From: Actinophytocola xinjiangensis
GTDB taxonomy: Bacteria; Actinomycetota; Actinomycetes; Mycobacteriales; Pseudonocardiaceae
Direction: 5' to 3'
DNA: 64,000 bases
NCBI RefSeq assembly: GCF_001921215.1
Contig: NZ_MSIF01000002.1
Location: 310,001-374,000 of the forward strand
The notes beneath the pieces are model-generated. The model was not told where the DNA came from. It made no database searches and saw nothing but the letters and a program-made list of their open reading frames with translations. Position numbers and translations under genes: made by a program. This document shows, piece after piece, positions 51,842-60,695 of the stretch (position 1 is its first letter; every line of letters starts with the position of its first letter).

Positions 51842-53368
51842 TCAGCGGCGGAACACGGCGTAGCCGAAACCGTCGGCCACCAGCCGGCCGCCCTCGTACC
51901 GCACGCCCTCGCCGAGCACCCGGTCGCCGGGCGCGGGGATGTCGGCGGTCGCCCGGGTGAAACCCGGGTTGATCGCCACGGTGAACTCGCCGCGCCGGTA
52001 GACCAGGGGCAGACCGGGGTTGACGATCTCCAGGCCGCCGCCGGTGCCCAGGGCGGGGTTGTCCCGGCGCAGCGCGATCAGCTCACGCACCAGGGTGAGC
52101 TGCGAGCCCGGGTCGTCGCGCTGGCCGGCGACGCTGGCCCGCTCCGGCGACGGGTCGGGCGGCAGGTAGGTGACGTCCGGGTCGGCGGCGTCCCACTGCA
52201 TCGGCGTGCGCGAGCCGGCCCGGTTGTAGCCGGCGTGCACCGGGCCCAGCACGCTGCCCTCGAAGTCGGGCAGGCCCGGCTGGTACTGCATGCCGATCTC
52301 GTCGCCGTAGTAGATCGCCGGCAGGGTCTGCCAGGTCAGCAGGAACACCAGGGCGGTGCGGGCCTGGTAGGGCGTGCGGGAGCCGGCGACCAGGCGGGGG
52401 AAGTCGTGGTTGGCCGAGGGCAGGATGATGTGCCCGCCGTCACCGATGATCGTCCTGGCGGTGGCCCACTCGGCCAGGAAGTCGGCGATCGAACCCTCGC
52501 CGGAGGCGTCGAAGAAGCACGGCCGGGGCCGCCAGGTGCTGTCGTAGGCCGCGCCGTTGTGGAACAGCGAGCGGAACGCCCGGCTGGAGCCGAAGTGCAG
52601 GAAGAAGTCGGCGTGGAAGCCGGCGGGCACCGACACCTGTGGCTGGGCCCACTCGCTGAGCAGCGCCGCGTCCGGGTGGGTGGTGTCGATCCACGACCGC
52701 AGCTCGCGCCACAGCTTGGCGGTCTCGACCTTGCCGGCGTCGTCCTTGACCAGCGACGCCGCCATGTCCACGCGGAAACCGGACACGCCAAGGCGCAGCC
52801 AGTGGTCCATGATCTCGCGCAGTGCCTGCCGGTTGGCGCGCGGGCCGTCGGCGTCCACCGGCTGGCGCCACGGCTGGGCCTGGTCCATCCGCGCGTAGCC
52901 GAAGTTCAGCGCGGGCTGGACGGGGAAGAAGTTGGGCAGGTAGTAGCCCTCGCGACTGCCGGGCGAGGGCTGGAAACCCTCGGCCGGGCGGTCGGACCAG
53001 ATGTAGCGGTGGTCGCCGGGGTCGTTGGCGGAGTGGGTGAACCACGGGTGCTGGTCGGAGGTGTGCCCGGCGACGAGGTCGAGCAGGACCCGGATCCCGC
53101 GTCCCCTGGCCGCCTCGACGAGGCTGACCAGGTCGTCGGTGGTGCCGTAGCGGGGGTCGATCGCCAGGTAGTCGGCGACGTCGTAGCCGGCGTCGCGCAT
53201 GGGGGAGACGAAGCACGGGTTGAGCCAGACGGTGTTCACGCCCAGCCAGCTCAGGTAGTCCATCCTGGACTCGATGCCGGCGAGGTCGCCGATGCCGTCG
53301 CCGTTGCTGTCGGCGTAGCTCTGCGGGTAGATCTGGTACAGGACGGCGTCGGCCAACCAGTCGGGCAT
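51842..53368 (-). CDS. GH13 alpha-glucosidase / oligo-glucosidase-like enzyme
   Basis: A 508-residue cytoplasmic GH13 enzyme with no signal peptide. The four family regions are visible: DLVAGHTSDQHPWF (normally NH before TS; here GH), GFRVDMAAS with nucleophile Asp201, LLSEWAQP with acid Glu239, and ANHDFP with Asp322. GAGGAGG precedes the ATG. Typical substrates are short alpha-glucosides. It follows the GH39 gene by 13 bases in a LacI-controlled operon. The region I Asn-to-Gly change may alter specificity. Confidence 0.87.
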   Translation of the reverse strand: MPDWLADAVLYQIYPQSYADSNGDGIGDLAGIESRMDYLSWLGVNTVWLNPCFVSPMRDAGYDVADYLAIDPRYGTTDDLVSLVEAARGRGIRVLLDLVAGHTSDQHPWFTHSANDPGDHRYIWSDRPAEGFQPSPGSREGYYLPNFFPVQPALNFGYARMDQAQPWRQPVDADGPRANRQALREIMDHWLRLGVSGFRVDMAASLVKDDAGKVETAKLWRELRSWIDTTHPDAALLSEWAQPQVSVPAGFHADFFLHFGSSRAFRSLFHNGAAYDSTWRPRPCFFDASGEGSIADFLAEWATARTIIGDGGHIILPSANHDFPRLVAGSRTPYQARTALVFLLTWQTLPAIYYGDEIGMQYQPGLPDFEGSVLGPVHAGYNRAGSRTPMQWDAADPDVTYLPPDPSPERASVAGQRDDPGSQLTLVRELIALRRDNPALGTGGGLEIVNPGLPLVYRRGEFTVAINPGFTRATADIPAPGDRVLGEGVRYEGGRLVADGFGYAVFRR

Positions 53369-53381
53369 GCGAACCTCCTCG

Positions 53382-55169
53382 TCACTGCCGCCGGGTGAGG
53401 CGCAGGGATCGGATACCGGGCATGGGTAGCTCCACGGTCACCGTCGCGGTGCCCGTCGTCTCCACCCTGCCAAGGTAGTCGACACCGAGGGTGTCGCCGA
53501 GTCGCAGTGCCTGCCACTGGGTGTCGGTCGGCCAGGTGTGGCCGTCGAGGTCACGCCAGGTGCGGCCGATGTTGCCGTGCCGCTCGTCGACCCGCCGGGA
53601 GGTCAGCTCGTAGGTTCCCGGTGTCAGGCCCGATACCTCGACGTCGACCGTCCGGTCGAGAGCCGGGCAACCGTCGATTTTGGACTGGTCGAGGGTTCCG
53701 TTCCACACCAGTACGTCCACTGTGGACTCCGTGGTGGTGGCGAGCGCCTCGACCATCGCCTCGGCGCCGTCGCCGGTGACCGCCGCCGGGACCCGGCCGC
53801 CGGCCAGCCCGGAAAGCAGGGCCAGCGCCCAGAACCGGGGCTTGCGCAGGTTGCCGACGGTCAGCAGGCCGAACCCGCCGTGCAGCAGCTCCGGCGCCCA
53901 GCCCTGTTCCTCGAACTGGTCGGAGGCCACCCAGTAGGCCAGGCAGTCGGTGGTGTCCAACGCGCTCTTCATGCCCCGCAGCAGGAACGGCGCGGCGAAG
54001 ACGGTGTCGTTGACCCGGTGGAAGTGGGTGGGCGTGACGCCCCACTCGGTCCACAGGATCCTCGGCTCCGGCCGCCCGGTGTGCTCGGCGAACGAGCGGG
54101 TCAGCGGCCGCAGGTCCAGCGGCGCGTTGCCGTAGGTGTGGGTGGAGACGAAGTCGACCGGGACCTCGCCCGCCCGGCAGTGTTCCAGCAGCGCCCCGAC
54201 CCAGCCGGCGGCGGCCGAGGACGGCCCGCCGACCGGGATGCGCGGGTCGACGCCCTTGACCGCGCGGGCGGCGACCTCGTACAGGCGCAGGTAGTCGGCC
54301 TGGGTGCCGTTCCAGAAGACCGCCAGGTTGGCCTCGTTCCAGACCTCGAAGTCCCAGCCGGCGACCTCGTCGGCGCCGTAGCGCTCGCGCAGGTGCACGG
54401 TCAGGTCGCGCACCAGGTCGCCCCAGCGTGACCAGTCGGCCGGCACCGACACCTGCGCCCCGTAGGCGAAGACCGTGTGGTCGGGGTCCGCGCACAGCTC
54501 CCGTGGCAGGAACGACAGCTCGACGACGGGCTTGAGACCGAGGCCGAGGAACCGGTCGTAGACGGCGTCGAGCCCGGTGAAGTCGAACGTCCCGTCGGCG
54601 TTGACGGTGACCGTCTCCGGCAGGAACGTGCCGTGCGCGCGGACCGCCGCCACCCCGATCTCGTCACGCATGATCCCCAACGCCTCGGCGAACTCGGCGG
54701 CGACGTCCGAACCGCCGGGGCCGGGCCCGTCCCACAGCAGCAGGGACAGGTGCTCGGACCCGATCACCCGCCGCCACACGTCCGGCAACGGCCCCGGCGG
54801 CGCGCCGGCGTCGACGGCGACCCGCGCCCGCGACGGCAGCGGCCCGGCGGCCAGCGGGACGGCCGACGCGGTCGCCGACAGCGGCCCCGCCGAGCCGTCC
54901 GACCAGGTGGCGACCCGGTAGTGGTACCGAACACCCGGCTCGACGAGGGTGTCGGCGTAGGGCGGGTGCGGGACGGCGAGCACGTCGCCGCCGAGGTGGT
55001 CCAGCGGCGTGAACGGGCCGTCCTGGTGGCTCGCGCGGTGGACGAGGTAGCCGAGCGCGTGCTCCACCCTGGGCCAGTCGAGCCGGACCAGGCCGGTGCC
55101 GGCCGTGGCGGTGAGGGTGGCCGGCGGGGGGAGTTCGGTGGTCCCGGCCAGCGGGCGGGCGTCGGTCAT
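53382..55169 (-). CDS. GH39-like glycosidase with N-terminal fibronectin-type domain
   Basis: A 595-residue intracellular glycosidase. Residues 18-105 look like a fibronectin type III domain (PPATLTATAGTGLVRLDW, GVRYHYRVATWSDG). The TIM barrel follows, with acid/base Glu279 in FEVWNEANLAVFW and nucleophile Glu375 in ILWTEWGV, then a beta domain. The pattern fits GH39 beta-xylosidase/iduronidase-like enzymes. No signal peptide. GGGGGCAC precedes the ATG. It is operonic with GH13 and lies downstream of a LacI gene with an operator between. Substrate is unknown; xyloside-type is a guess. Confidence 0.85.
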   Translation of the reverse strand: MTDARPLAGTTELPPPATLTATAGTGLVRLDWPRVEHALGYLVHRASHQDGPFTPLDHLGGDVLAVPHPPYADTLVEPGVRYHYRVATWSDGSAGPLSATASAVPLAAGPLPSRARVAVDAGAPPGPLPDVWRRVIGSEHLSLLLWDGPGPGGSDVAAEFAEALGIMRDEIGVAAVRAHGTFLPETVTVNADGTFDFTGLDAVYDRFLGLGLKPVVELSFLPRELCADPDHTVFAYGAQVSVPADWSRWGDLVRDLTVHLRERYGADEVAGWDFEVWNEANLAVFWNGTQADYLRLYEVAARAVKGVDPRIPVGGPSSAAAGWVGALLEHCRAGEVPVDFVSTHTYGNAPLDLRPLTRSFAEHTGRPEPRILWTEWGVTPTHFHRVNDTVFAAPFLLRGMKSALDTTDCLAYWVASDQFEEQGWAPELLHGGFGLLTVGNLRKPRFWALALLSGLAGGRVPAAVTGDGAEAMVEALATTTESTVDVLVWNGTLDQSKIDGCPALDRTVDVEVSGLTPGTYELTSRRVDERHGNIGRTWRDLDGHTWPTDTQWQALRLGDTLGVDYLGRVETTGTATVTVELPMPGIRSLRLTRRQ

Positions 55170-55255
55170 GACGCGTGCCCCCGGGGTCGGCGTGGTGGTC
55201 GGTTCGCTGCGCAAGCCTGGCTCACGGCGGCCCCTCGTCGCGTGTACCCGCATCC

Positions 55256-55269
55256 TGTAAGCGCATACA
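55256..55269. promoter_or_regulatory. LacI-type operator before the GH39 operon
   Basis: TGTAAGCGCATACA is a 14-base near-palindrome with one mismatched pair, in the form typical of LacI/GalR operators centred on GCGC or CG. It lies 87 bases upstream of the GH39 start, between it and the LacI gene. Confidence 0.65.
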
Positions 55270-55331
55270 CTAGGCGGCCCGCGCGGCCACCGGCAAGGCA
55301 CGAAAACCTCAGCGCAGCCACTCGCCTGGCA

Positions 55332-56411
55332 TCAGCCGAGCCGGGACAGGCCGGCCTCCGGCGCCGGTGACGGGCACCCGCAACTCTCCCGCCGGGTCTG
55401 GGTCACCGGCAGCAGCATCGACCTCGGCGACCGGTTCGGCTCGCCCAGTCGCTCCACCAGCAGGTCCACCGCCGCCTCACCGAGCTTGCGCATCGGCTGG
55501 GTCACGGTGGTCAGCGACGGGCGCACCATGCGGCCAAGCGGGATCCCGTCGAAGCCGACGACCGCCACGTCCTGTGGCACGCGCAAACCCTGACGCTCCA
55601 ACGCCTGCAACGCGCCGAGCGCCATCTGGTCGTTCGCGCACACCATCGCCTCCGGCGGCTGGCCGACGCGCTGGAGCAGCCGGTCGGTCGCCGCCCGGCC
55701 GTCGGCCTGGGTGAAGTTGCCGCGCGTGTCCGGTTCGTCCGGCACGGCCAGGCCGGCCGCCGCGCACGCCCGCTGGAAGCCGTGGAACCGGGCCTCCGCG
55801 TCCGGCGAATCCGTTGTGCCGCCGAGGAAAGCCAGCCTCCGCAGGCCGTGGTCCCTGATCAGGTGGGTCGCCATCTCGTACTCGCCGTCGGCGTTGGCGA
55901 CCTCAAGGTGGTCGAGGTGGTCGATCTCGCGCGGCCCGGCGATCATCACCACCGGCAGTCGCCGCGAGATGATCTCCAGGTCCTCGGTCGGCACCGTCCG
56001 CGCCAGCACCGCGAACCCGTCGACCCGGCCGGCGACCTTCGCCACCAGGCTCTCCGGGCCGCCGGCCAGCGACGCGGCGATCAGCAGCGCGTACCCGTGC
56101 CGGCGCGCGGCCCGCTCCATGCCCCGGGTGATCTCGTCGGCGTAGAGCATCTGCTCGGGATCGTCGGCCGCGCCGTCGTCCTCCACCTCGGGGTCGGCGT
56201 AGTCGGGGAAGCACAGGCCGAGCACACCGGTGCTGCGGCTGGCCAGCCCGCGCGCGTTCCCGCTCGGCACGTAGCCGAGTTCGCGCGCCACCGCGAGCAC
56301 CCGGTCCCTGGTCTGCGACCGGACCGTGTCGGGGTTGCGGTAGACGCGTGACACCGTGGCGATCGACACCTGTGCCCGCTTGGCGACGTCGTAGACCGTG
56401 GGGGCGCCCAT
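55332..56411 (-). CDS. LacI/GalR family transcriptional regulator
   Basis: A 359-residue repressor. The N-terminal helix-turn-helix is VYDVAKRAQVSIATVSRVYR (about residues 6-25), followed by a hinge and a periplasmic-binding-type sugar sensor (VCANDQMALGALQALE, VGFDGIPLGRMVRPSLTTV). AGGGAGGCAG precedes the ATG. It is upstream of, and on the same strand as, the GH39/GH13 operon. Two related near-palindromes, one before GH39 and one just before this gene, suggest it represses both. Confidence 0.92.
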   Translation of the reverse strand: MGAPTVYDVAKRAQVSIATVSRVYRNPDTVRSQTRDRVLAVARELGYVPSGNARGLASRSTGVLGLCFPDYADPEVEDDGAADDPEQMLYADEITRGMERAARRHGYALLIAASLAGGPESLVAKVAGRVDGFAVLARTVPTEDLEIISRRLPVVMIAGPREIDHLDHLEVANADGEYEMATHLIRDHGLRRLAFLGGTTDSPDAEARFHGFQRACAAAGLAVPDEPDTRGNFTQADGRAATDRLLQRVGQPPEAMVCANDQMALGALQALERQGLRVPQDVAVVGFDGIPLGRMVRPSLTTVTQPMRKLGEAAVDLLVERLGEPNRSPRSMLLPVTQTRRESCGCPSPAPEAGLSRLG

Positions 56412-56420
56412 CTGCCTCCC

Positions 56421-56434
56421 TGGAAGCGCATCGG
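56421..56434. promoter_or_regulatory. Possible autoregulatory LacI operator
   Basis: TGGAAGCGCATCGG matches ten of 14 positions of the operator before the GH39 gene and lies ten bases upstream of the LacI start. Repression of its own transcription is plausible; the core AAGCGCAT is identical. Confidence 0.45.
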
Positions 56435-56446
56435 AGCCAGGCAACC

Positions 56447-58213
56447 CTACCCGGCACCCGTCCAGCTCCGCCACAGTTCCGCGTAGCGTCCGCCGGCCGC
56501 CACCAGATCCGCGTGCGTCCCGGTTTCCACCACCTGACCGTGGTCGAGCACCAGTACCCTGTCGGCGAGTTCGGCCTGCGTCAACCGGTGCGCCACGATC
56601 ACCGTCGTGCGGCCCTTGGTCGCGGCGACCGCCGCCCGCTCCAGGTCACGCGCGCCGGCACTGCCCGCCTCGGCCGTCGCCTCGTCCAGGATCGCGACCG
56701 TCGGGTCGGCCAGTACCAGCCTGGCCAGCGCCACCTGCTGGGCCTGCGCCGCGGTCAGCCGGTGGGCGCTCTCGCCGACGACGGTGTCCAGCCCCTCGGG
56801 CAGCGCCCGCACCCAGTCCATCGCCCCGACCAGCGACAACGCCGCTCGCACGTCGTCGAGGTCGGCGTCCGGGCAGGCCAGCCGCAGGTCGGCGACCAGC
56901 GGCCCGGAGAACACGTGCACCTCCTGGCTGAGCATCGCCAGGTGCCGGCCCCGGTCCAGCTCGCCGACCGGCACGCCGCCGACCCGCACCTCGCCGGCCA
57001 CCGGGTCGAGCACCCCGGCGACGATCCCCGCCAGCGTCGACTTCCCGGCCCCGGACGCGCCGACCACCGCCAGCCGCTCACCCGGCGCGACCCGCACCGA
57101 CACCCCGGACAGCACCCGCGGCCCGTCCTCGTAGCGGTGCCCGACCCCGGTCAGCTCCAGCCCGGCGCCTTCCGGCTCGCGGACCACCGCCGGCGGTCGC
57201 GGACGGTCCAGTGACGCGACGCCGACCAGCCGCGCCAGGCTCGCCCCGGCCGACTGGATCTCGTCGAACTGCAGGATCACCGCGCCGATCGGGTTGAACA
57301 GCCGGTGGAAGTACAGCGCGGCGGCCGTGGTCGCGCCGACGGTCACCAGATCCGCGCGCACCAGCAGGAAACCGCTGGCCAGGATGGCCGCCAGGCCGAC
57401 GAACTCGGCCCGGTTGAGTCGCCCGACCAGCCGGGTGAACAGCCGGAACACCCCGACCGACAGGTCCATCGCCGCCCGCGAACGCCGCTCGACGGCCGAC
57501 GTGTGCTCGTCCTCCAGCCGGTAGGCGCGCACGGTCTGACCGGCCTGCAACGAGCTGACCATCGCCTGCGCCCGCTCGCCGACCGCGACCCGTTCCCGCG
57601 CGTAGAACGGGCCGGACCTGGGCAGGTACCAGCGCACGGCGAGCACGTACAACGGCGCGGCGACCAGCCCGGCCAGGCCCAGCCGCCAGTCCAGGGCGAA
57701 CAGGCCGCCGGCGGTCAGCCCGATCGTCAGCAGCGCCGAGACCAGCTGCGGGCCGGTGGTGACCAGGGCGGTGGTGACCGACGAGACGTCGTCGCCGACG
57801 CGGGAGAGCAGGTCGCCGGTGCCGACCCGGTCGAGGGTGGCGCCCGGCAGGTGCAGCGCGCGGTCGAGCACCCGTTCCCGCAGTCTGGCCAGCACGGTCT
57901 CGCCGAGGCGGCTGAGCAGGGCCGAGGACAGGGCGGTGAGCACACCGGTGCCCAGCGCGGCGACCGCGATGATCACGGCGGCGGTGACGACCGGGCCGCG
58001 TCCGGCGCCGCCGGCGGTGTCGTTGATGCCGGCGCCGCCGGCGATGTCGTCGACCATCGTGCCCAGGACCCAGGGGGCGACCAGGCCGCCGGCGCTGGCC
58101 CCGATCGCGGTGACCAGCGTGGCGACGCCGAGCCAGCGCAGCGCCCGGACCTCGGTCCACAGCGCCGCCCAGGTCCGGCGGGGGGAGGCGATCGGCAGCA
58201 GTTCGCGGGTCAT
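56447..58213 (-). CDS. ABC exporter half-transporter, intact Walker A, degenerate signature
   Basis: A 588-residue fused membrane-ATPase protein: six-helix exporter domain in the first ~320 residues, ATPase after. Walker A is VGASGAGKST and Walker B is VAILDEAT, both intact, and the H-loop VAHRL is present. The signature motif LSGGQ is replaced by LTAAQ. The partner gene upstream has the opposite defect, so together they form one working ATP site. ATGA overlap with the partner. Substrate unknown, likely a hydrophobic drug, peptide or siderophore. Confidence 0.92.
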   Translation of the reverse strand: MTRELLPIASPRRTWAALWTEVRALRWLGVATLVTAIGASAGGLVAPWVLGTMVDDIAGGAGINDTAGGAGRGPVVTAAVIIAVAALGTGVLTALSSALLSRLGETVLARLRERVLDRALHLPGATLDRVGTGDLLSRVGDDVSSVTTALVTTGPQLVSALLTIGLTAGGLFALDWRLGLAGLVAAPLYVLAVRWYLPRSGPFYARERVAVGERAQAMVSSLQAGQTVRAYRLEDEHTSAVERRSRAAMDLSVGVFRLFTRLVGRLNRAEFVGLAAILASGFLLVRADLVTVGATTAAALYFHRLFNPIGAVILQFDEIQSAGASLARLVGVASLDRPRPPAVVREPEGAGLELTGVGHRYEDGPRVLSGVSVRVAPGERLAVVGASGAGKSTLAGIVAGVLDPVAGEVRVGGVPVGELDRGRHLAMLSQEVHVFSGPLVADLRLACPDADLDDVRAALSLVGAMDWVRALPEGLDTVVGESAHRLTAAQAQQVALARLVLADPTVAILDEATAEAGSAGARDLERAAVAATKGRTTVIVAHRLTQAELADRVLVLDHGQVVETGTHADLVAAGGRYAELWRSWTGAG

Positions 58214-59898
58214 CGCAGCACCGCCTCCCGGTAGCGTTCATCCACTTCGGACAGTTCGGCGTGGGTGCCGGCGGCGGTGATCCGGCCGCCGTCGAGCACC
58301 AGGACCCGGTCGGCGACGGCGAGCAGCGCGGGGCTCGCGGTGACCAGCAGCGTGCACGCCGAGCCGCGTAACTGCGCGATGCCCCTGGCGATCCGCTCCT
58401 CGGTGACCGCGTCGACGGCGGTGGTCGGCTCGTGCAGCACGAGCACCGGCGGGCCGGTCGCCAGCGCCCTGGCCAGCCCGAGGCGCTGGCGCTGCCCGCC
58501 GGAGAGCGTGCTGCCCCGGTCGGTGACCGGGTGGTCGAGCCCGTCGGGGTGCGCGGCCACGATGTCCTCGGCGGCGGCCGCCGCCAGGGCCGCCTCGACG
58601 GTGTGCGCCGGGTGTTCGGTGCCGGCGTTGAGGTTGCTGCGCAGCGTTCCCTCGAACAGCGCGACGTCGTGCTGCTCGACGAGCACCATGCCCCGGCTGG
58701 CCGCGAGGTCCAGTTCGGCCAGCGGCACGCCACCGACCGACACCGACCCTCGGTAGTCCCCGGCCGGCACGGTCCCGGCGAGCAGTTCCAGCAGCGCGTC
58801 GCAGTCGCGCTGGTCGTAGCCGACGACGCCGACGGTCTCCCCGGGCGCCAGGTCGAGGTTCAGGTCCGCGAGCGTGCGGTAGCCGACGTCGTGCAGCGTG
58901 ACGCCGGTGTCCGGCAGTGCGGTGCGGGTACCGGGGGCGACCACCGGCGGCGCGGTCAGCACCCGCACCAGCCGGTCGGCCGACGCGCGGGCCCTGGCCA
59001 GGATCGGCCCGGCGAAGCCGAGGACGCGCACCGGTTCGGCGATGAACTGGGCCAGCCCGACGACGGTGATCAGCTCGCCGATCGTGATCCGCCCGTCGAG
59101 CGCGAGCCAGCCGGCGAACCCGGCGACCGCCGCGAGGAACAGCCCGCTGACCGCCGCGGTGAGGCCCTGCTGGACGCCGGTGGTGGTGGCCGCGCGCAGG
59201 CTCGCGCGCAGCGCGGTGCGGCTGGAGGTGCGGTAGGCGTCGGCGGCGCTGGCCTGGGCGCCGATCCCGCGCAGCGCCCGCACGCCGCGCACCAGGTCGG
59301 TGGCCAGCGCGGTCGTCTCGCCGGCGGCGGCCTGGGCGGCGGCGGCGCGGCGGGTGAGCAGCGGGCTGAGCAGGTGCAGGCCGGCGACCAGCACCGGTAC
59401 CCCGACCAGGACGGTGATCCCGAGCGGCACGTCGATCGTCAGCAGCGACACCGCCGACACGGCGAGCCCGGTGGTCGCGGCGGCGGCCATGGAGACGGCG
59501 TGCATGACCGCGGCGGCCTTCTCGGCGTCGGAGGTGGCGACCTGGAGGACCTCGCCGGTGCGCAGGCCGGTGCGGTGCCCGCGCGGGTCGAGCACCCGGG
59601 TGACGACCTCCATCCGCAGTTGGTGCATCTCCCGTTCCATGGCGATGACGCCGTGCCGGGCGCCGTGCCGCCAGCACAGGGTCAGCGCGGTGAACAGGGC
59701 CGCGAGGACCAGCACCCACAGCAGCAGGGCCAGCGTGTCGCCGGTGCCGACGGCCCGGTCGATGATCACCCCGATCATCACCGGCACCAGCGCCTCGGCG
59801 GCCTGGTGACCGGCCAGCAGGATCACCGCGGCGGCCATCCGGCGGCGGTGTCGGCCGATCGACCTGCGCAGCAGGCGGCCACCGGTCAGCTCGCGCAC
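58210..59898 (-). CDS. ABC exporter half-transporter, degenerate Walker A/B, intact signature
   Basis: A 562-residue exporter half with the same architecture. The Walker A region reads VGVVGYDQRDCDALL, without the GKS/T, Walker B reads VLVLHEPTTAVD with His in place of the usual Asp, and no H-loop His is seen (LLVTASPALL). In contrast LSGGQRQRLGLARAL is perfect. GTG start with GGAGGAG upstream. It is the first gene of a two-gene operon with the intact-Walker partner, and divergent from the Clp-N gene. Confidence 0.9.
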   Translation of the reverse strand: MRELTGGRLLRRSIGRHRRRMAAAVILLAGHQAAEALVPVMIGVIIDRAVGTGDTLALLLWVLVLAALFTALTLCWRHGARHGVIAMEREMHQLRMEVVTRVLDPRGHRTGLRTGEVLQVATSDAEKAAAVMHAVSMAAAATTGLAVSAVSLLTIDVPLGITVLVGVPVLVAGLHLLSPLLTRRAAAAQAAAGETTALATDLVRGVRALRGIGAQASAADAYRTSSRTALRASLRAATTTGVQQGLTAAVSGLFLAAVAGFAGWLALDGRITIGELITVVGLAQFIAEPVRVLGFAGPILARARASADRLVRVLTAPPVVAPGTRTALPDTGVTLHDVGYRTLADLNLDLAPGETVGVVGYDQRDCDALLELLAGTVPAGDYRGSVSVGGVPLAELDLAASRGMVLVEQHDVALFEGTLRSNLNAGTEHPAHTVEAALAAAAAEDIVAAHPDGLDHPVTDRGSTLSGGQRQRLGLARALATGPPVLVLHEPTTAVDAVTEERIARGIAQLRGSACTLLVTASPALLAVADRVLVLDGGRITAAGTHAELSEVDERYREAVLR

Positions 59899-59955
59899 AA
59901 GGGCTCCTCCCCAGTTCGGTAAGGGGAGCCTAACCAATGAGCTGGAGTTGTCCCG

Positions 59956-59975
59956 TAACCCCATTAGGGGGTATA
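59956..59975. promoter_or_regulatory. G-tract inverted repeat resembling a CsoR-type operator
   Basis: On the lower strand the site reads ATACCCCCTAATGGGGTTA; ACCCC and GGGGT arms are separated by five bases. This resembles TACCCC-n-GGGGTA operators of the CsoR/FrmR family. It lies ten bases upstream of the Clp-N gene and about 58 bases from the ABC exporter start. Visual resemblance only. Confidence 0.35.
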
Positions 59976-59984
59976 TCTGGGTGT

Positions 59985-60695
59985 ATGCCGAAGCTGAACG
60001 TGTACGTGCCGGACGACCTCGCCGAGAGCGTCAAGGAGACCGGCCTGCCGGTCTCGGCCATCTGCCAGCGCGCACTGGAACAGTCGGTCAAACGCGTCGG
60101 CGCCATCCGCGCCACCACCATCGGCGACCTCGACCAGGCCGACCCGACCGCCGGGCTGACCCAGTTCACCCCCAGGGCCAAGCAGGCCTTCCGGCTCGCC
60201 GTCACGCGCGCCCGCGACCGTGGTGCCGCCGAGATCGGCACCCGCGACCTGCTGCACGGCATCCTCACCGAAGGCGCCAACCTCGCCCTGCGCATGCTGG
60301 CCGCCCTGGAGGTCGACCCCGCGATCGTCCTGCGCGAGGTCGAACGGCTGCCCACCGAGGACACCGGCGGCGAGGGCACCCGCCTGGGCCGCACCGCCGC
60401 CAACGCGCTGGAGCTGACCGTCGTCGAGGCCATCCTCGCCGGCCACAACTACGTCGGCTGTGAGCACCTGCTGCTCGGCCTGGTCGCCGAACCGGACGGC
60501 GCCGGCGGCGAGGTGCTGCGCGGGCTCGGCGTGGAAACCCGGCGCACCAGGCAGATCGTGGCGGCGGCCCTGTCCGGGGCGGTGCACCTGCGGACCAACC
60601 ACGACCAGGGCGACCAACTCGCGCAGGTCATGGACAAGGCGCTGGAGCAGATCCTGGCGCGCCTGGACCGGCTGGAGGACCGGGTCGGACGCTAG
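59985..60695 (+). CDS. Clp N-domain protein with ribbon-helix-helix-like N terminus
   Basis: A 236-residue protein without an AAA+ module. The first 40 residues (MPKLNVYVPDDLAESVKETG) resemble a ribbon-helix-helix or related DNA-binding head, and residues ~75-205 carry the two repeats of the Clp N-terminal domain (ALRLAVTRARDRG-like, GTRDLLHGILTEGANLALR; VGCEHLLLGLVAEPDG). It ends in a coiled-coil-like MDKALEQILARLDRLEDR. Clp N domains bind substrates or adaptors; here a regulator or adaptor role is inferred. Its stop overlaps the stop of the next gene. Confidence 0.78.
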   Translation: MPKLNVYVPDDLAESVKETGLPVSAICQRALEQSVKRVGAIRATTIGDLDQADPTAGLTQFTPRAKQAFRLAVTRARDRGAAEIGTRDLLHGILTEGANLALRMLAALEVDPAIVLREVERLPTEDTGGEGTRLGRTAANALELTVVEAILAGHNYVGCEHLLLGLVAEPDGAGGEVLRGLGVETRRTRQIVAAALSGAVHLRTNHDQGDQLAQVMDKALEQILARLDRLEDRVGR

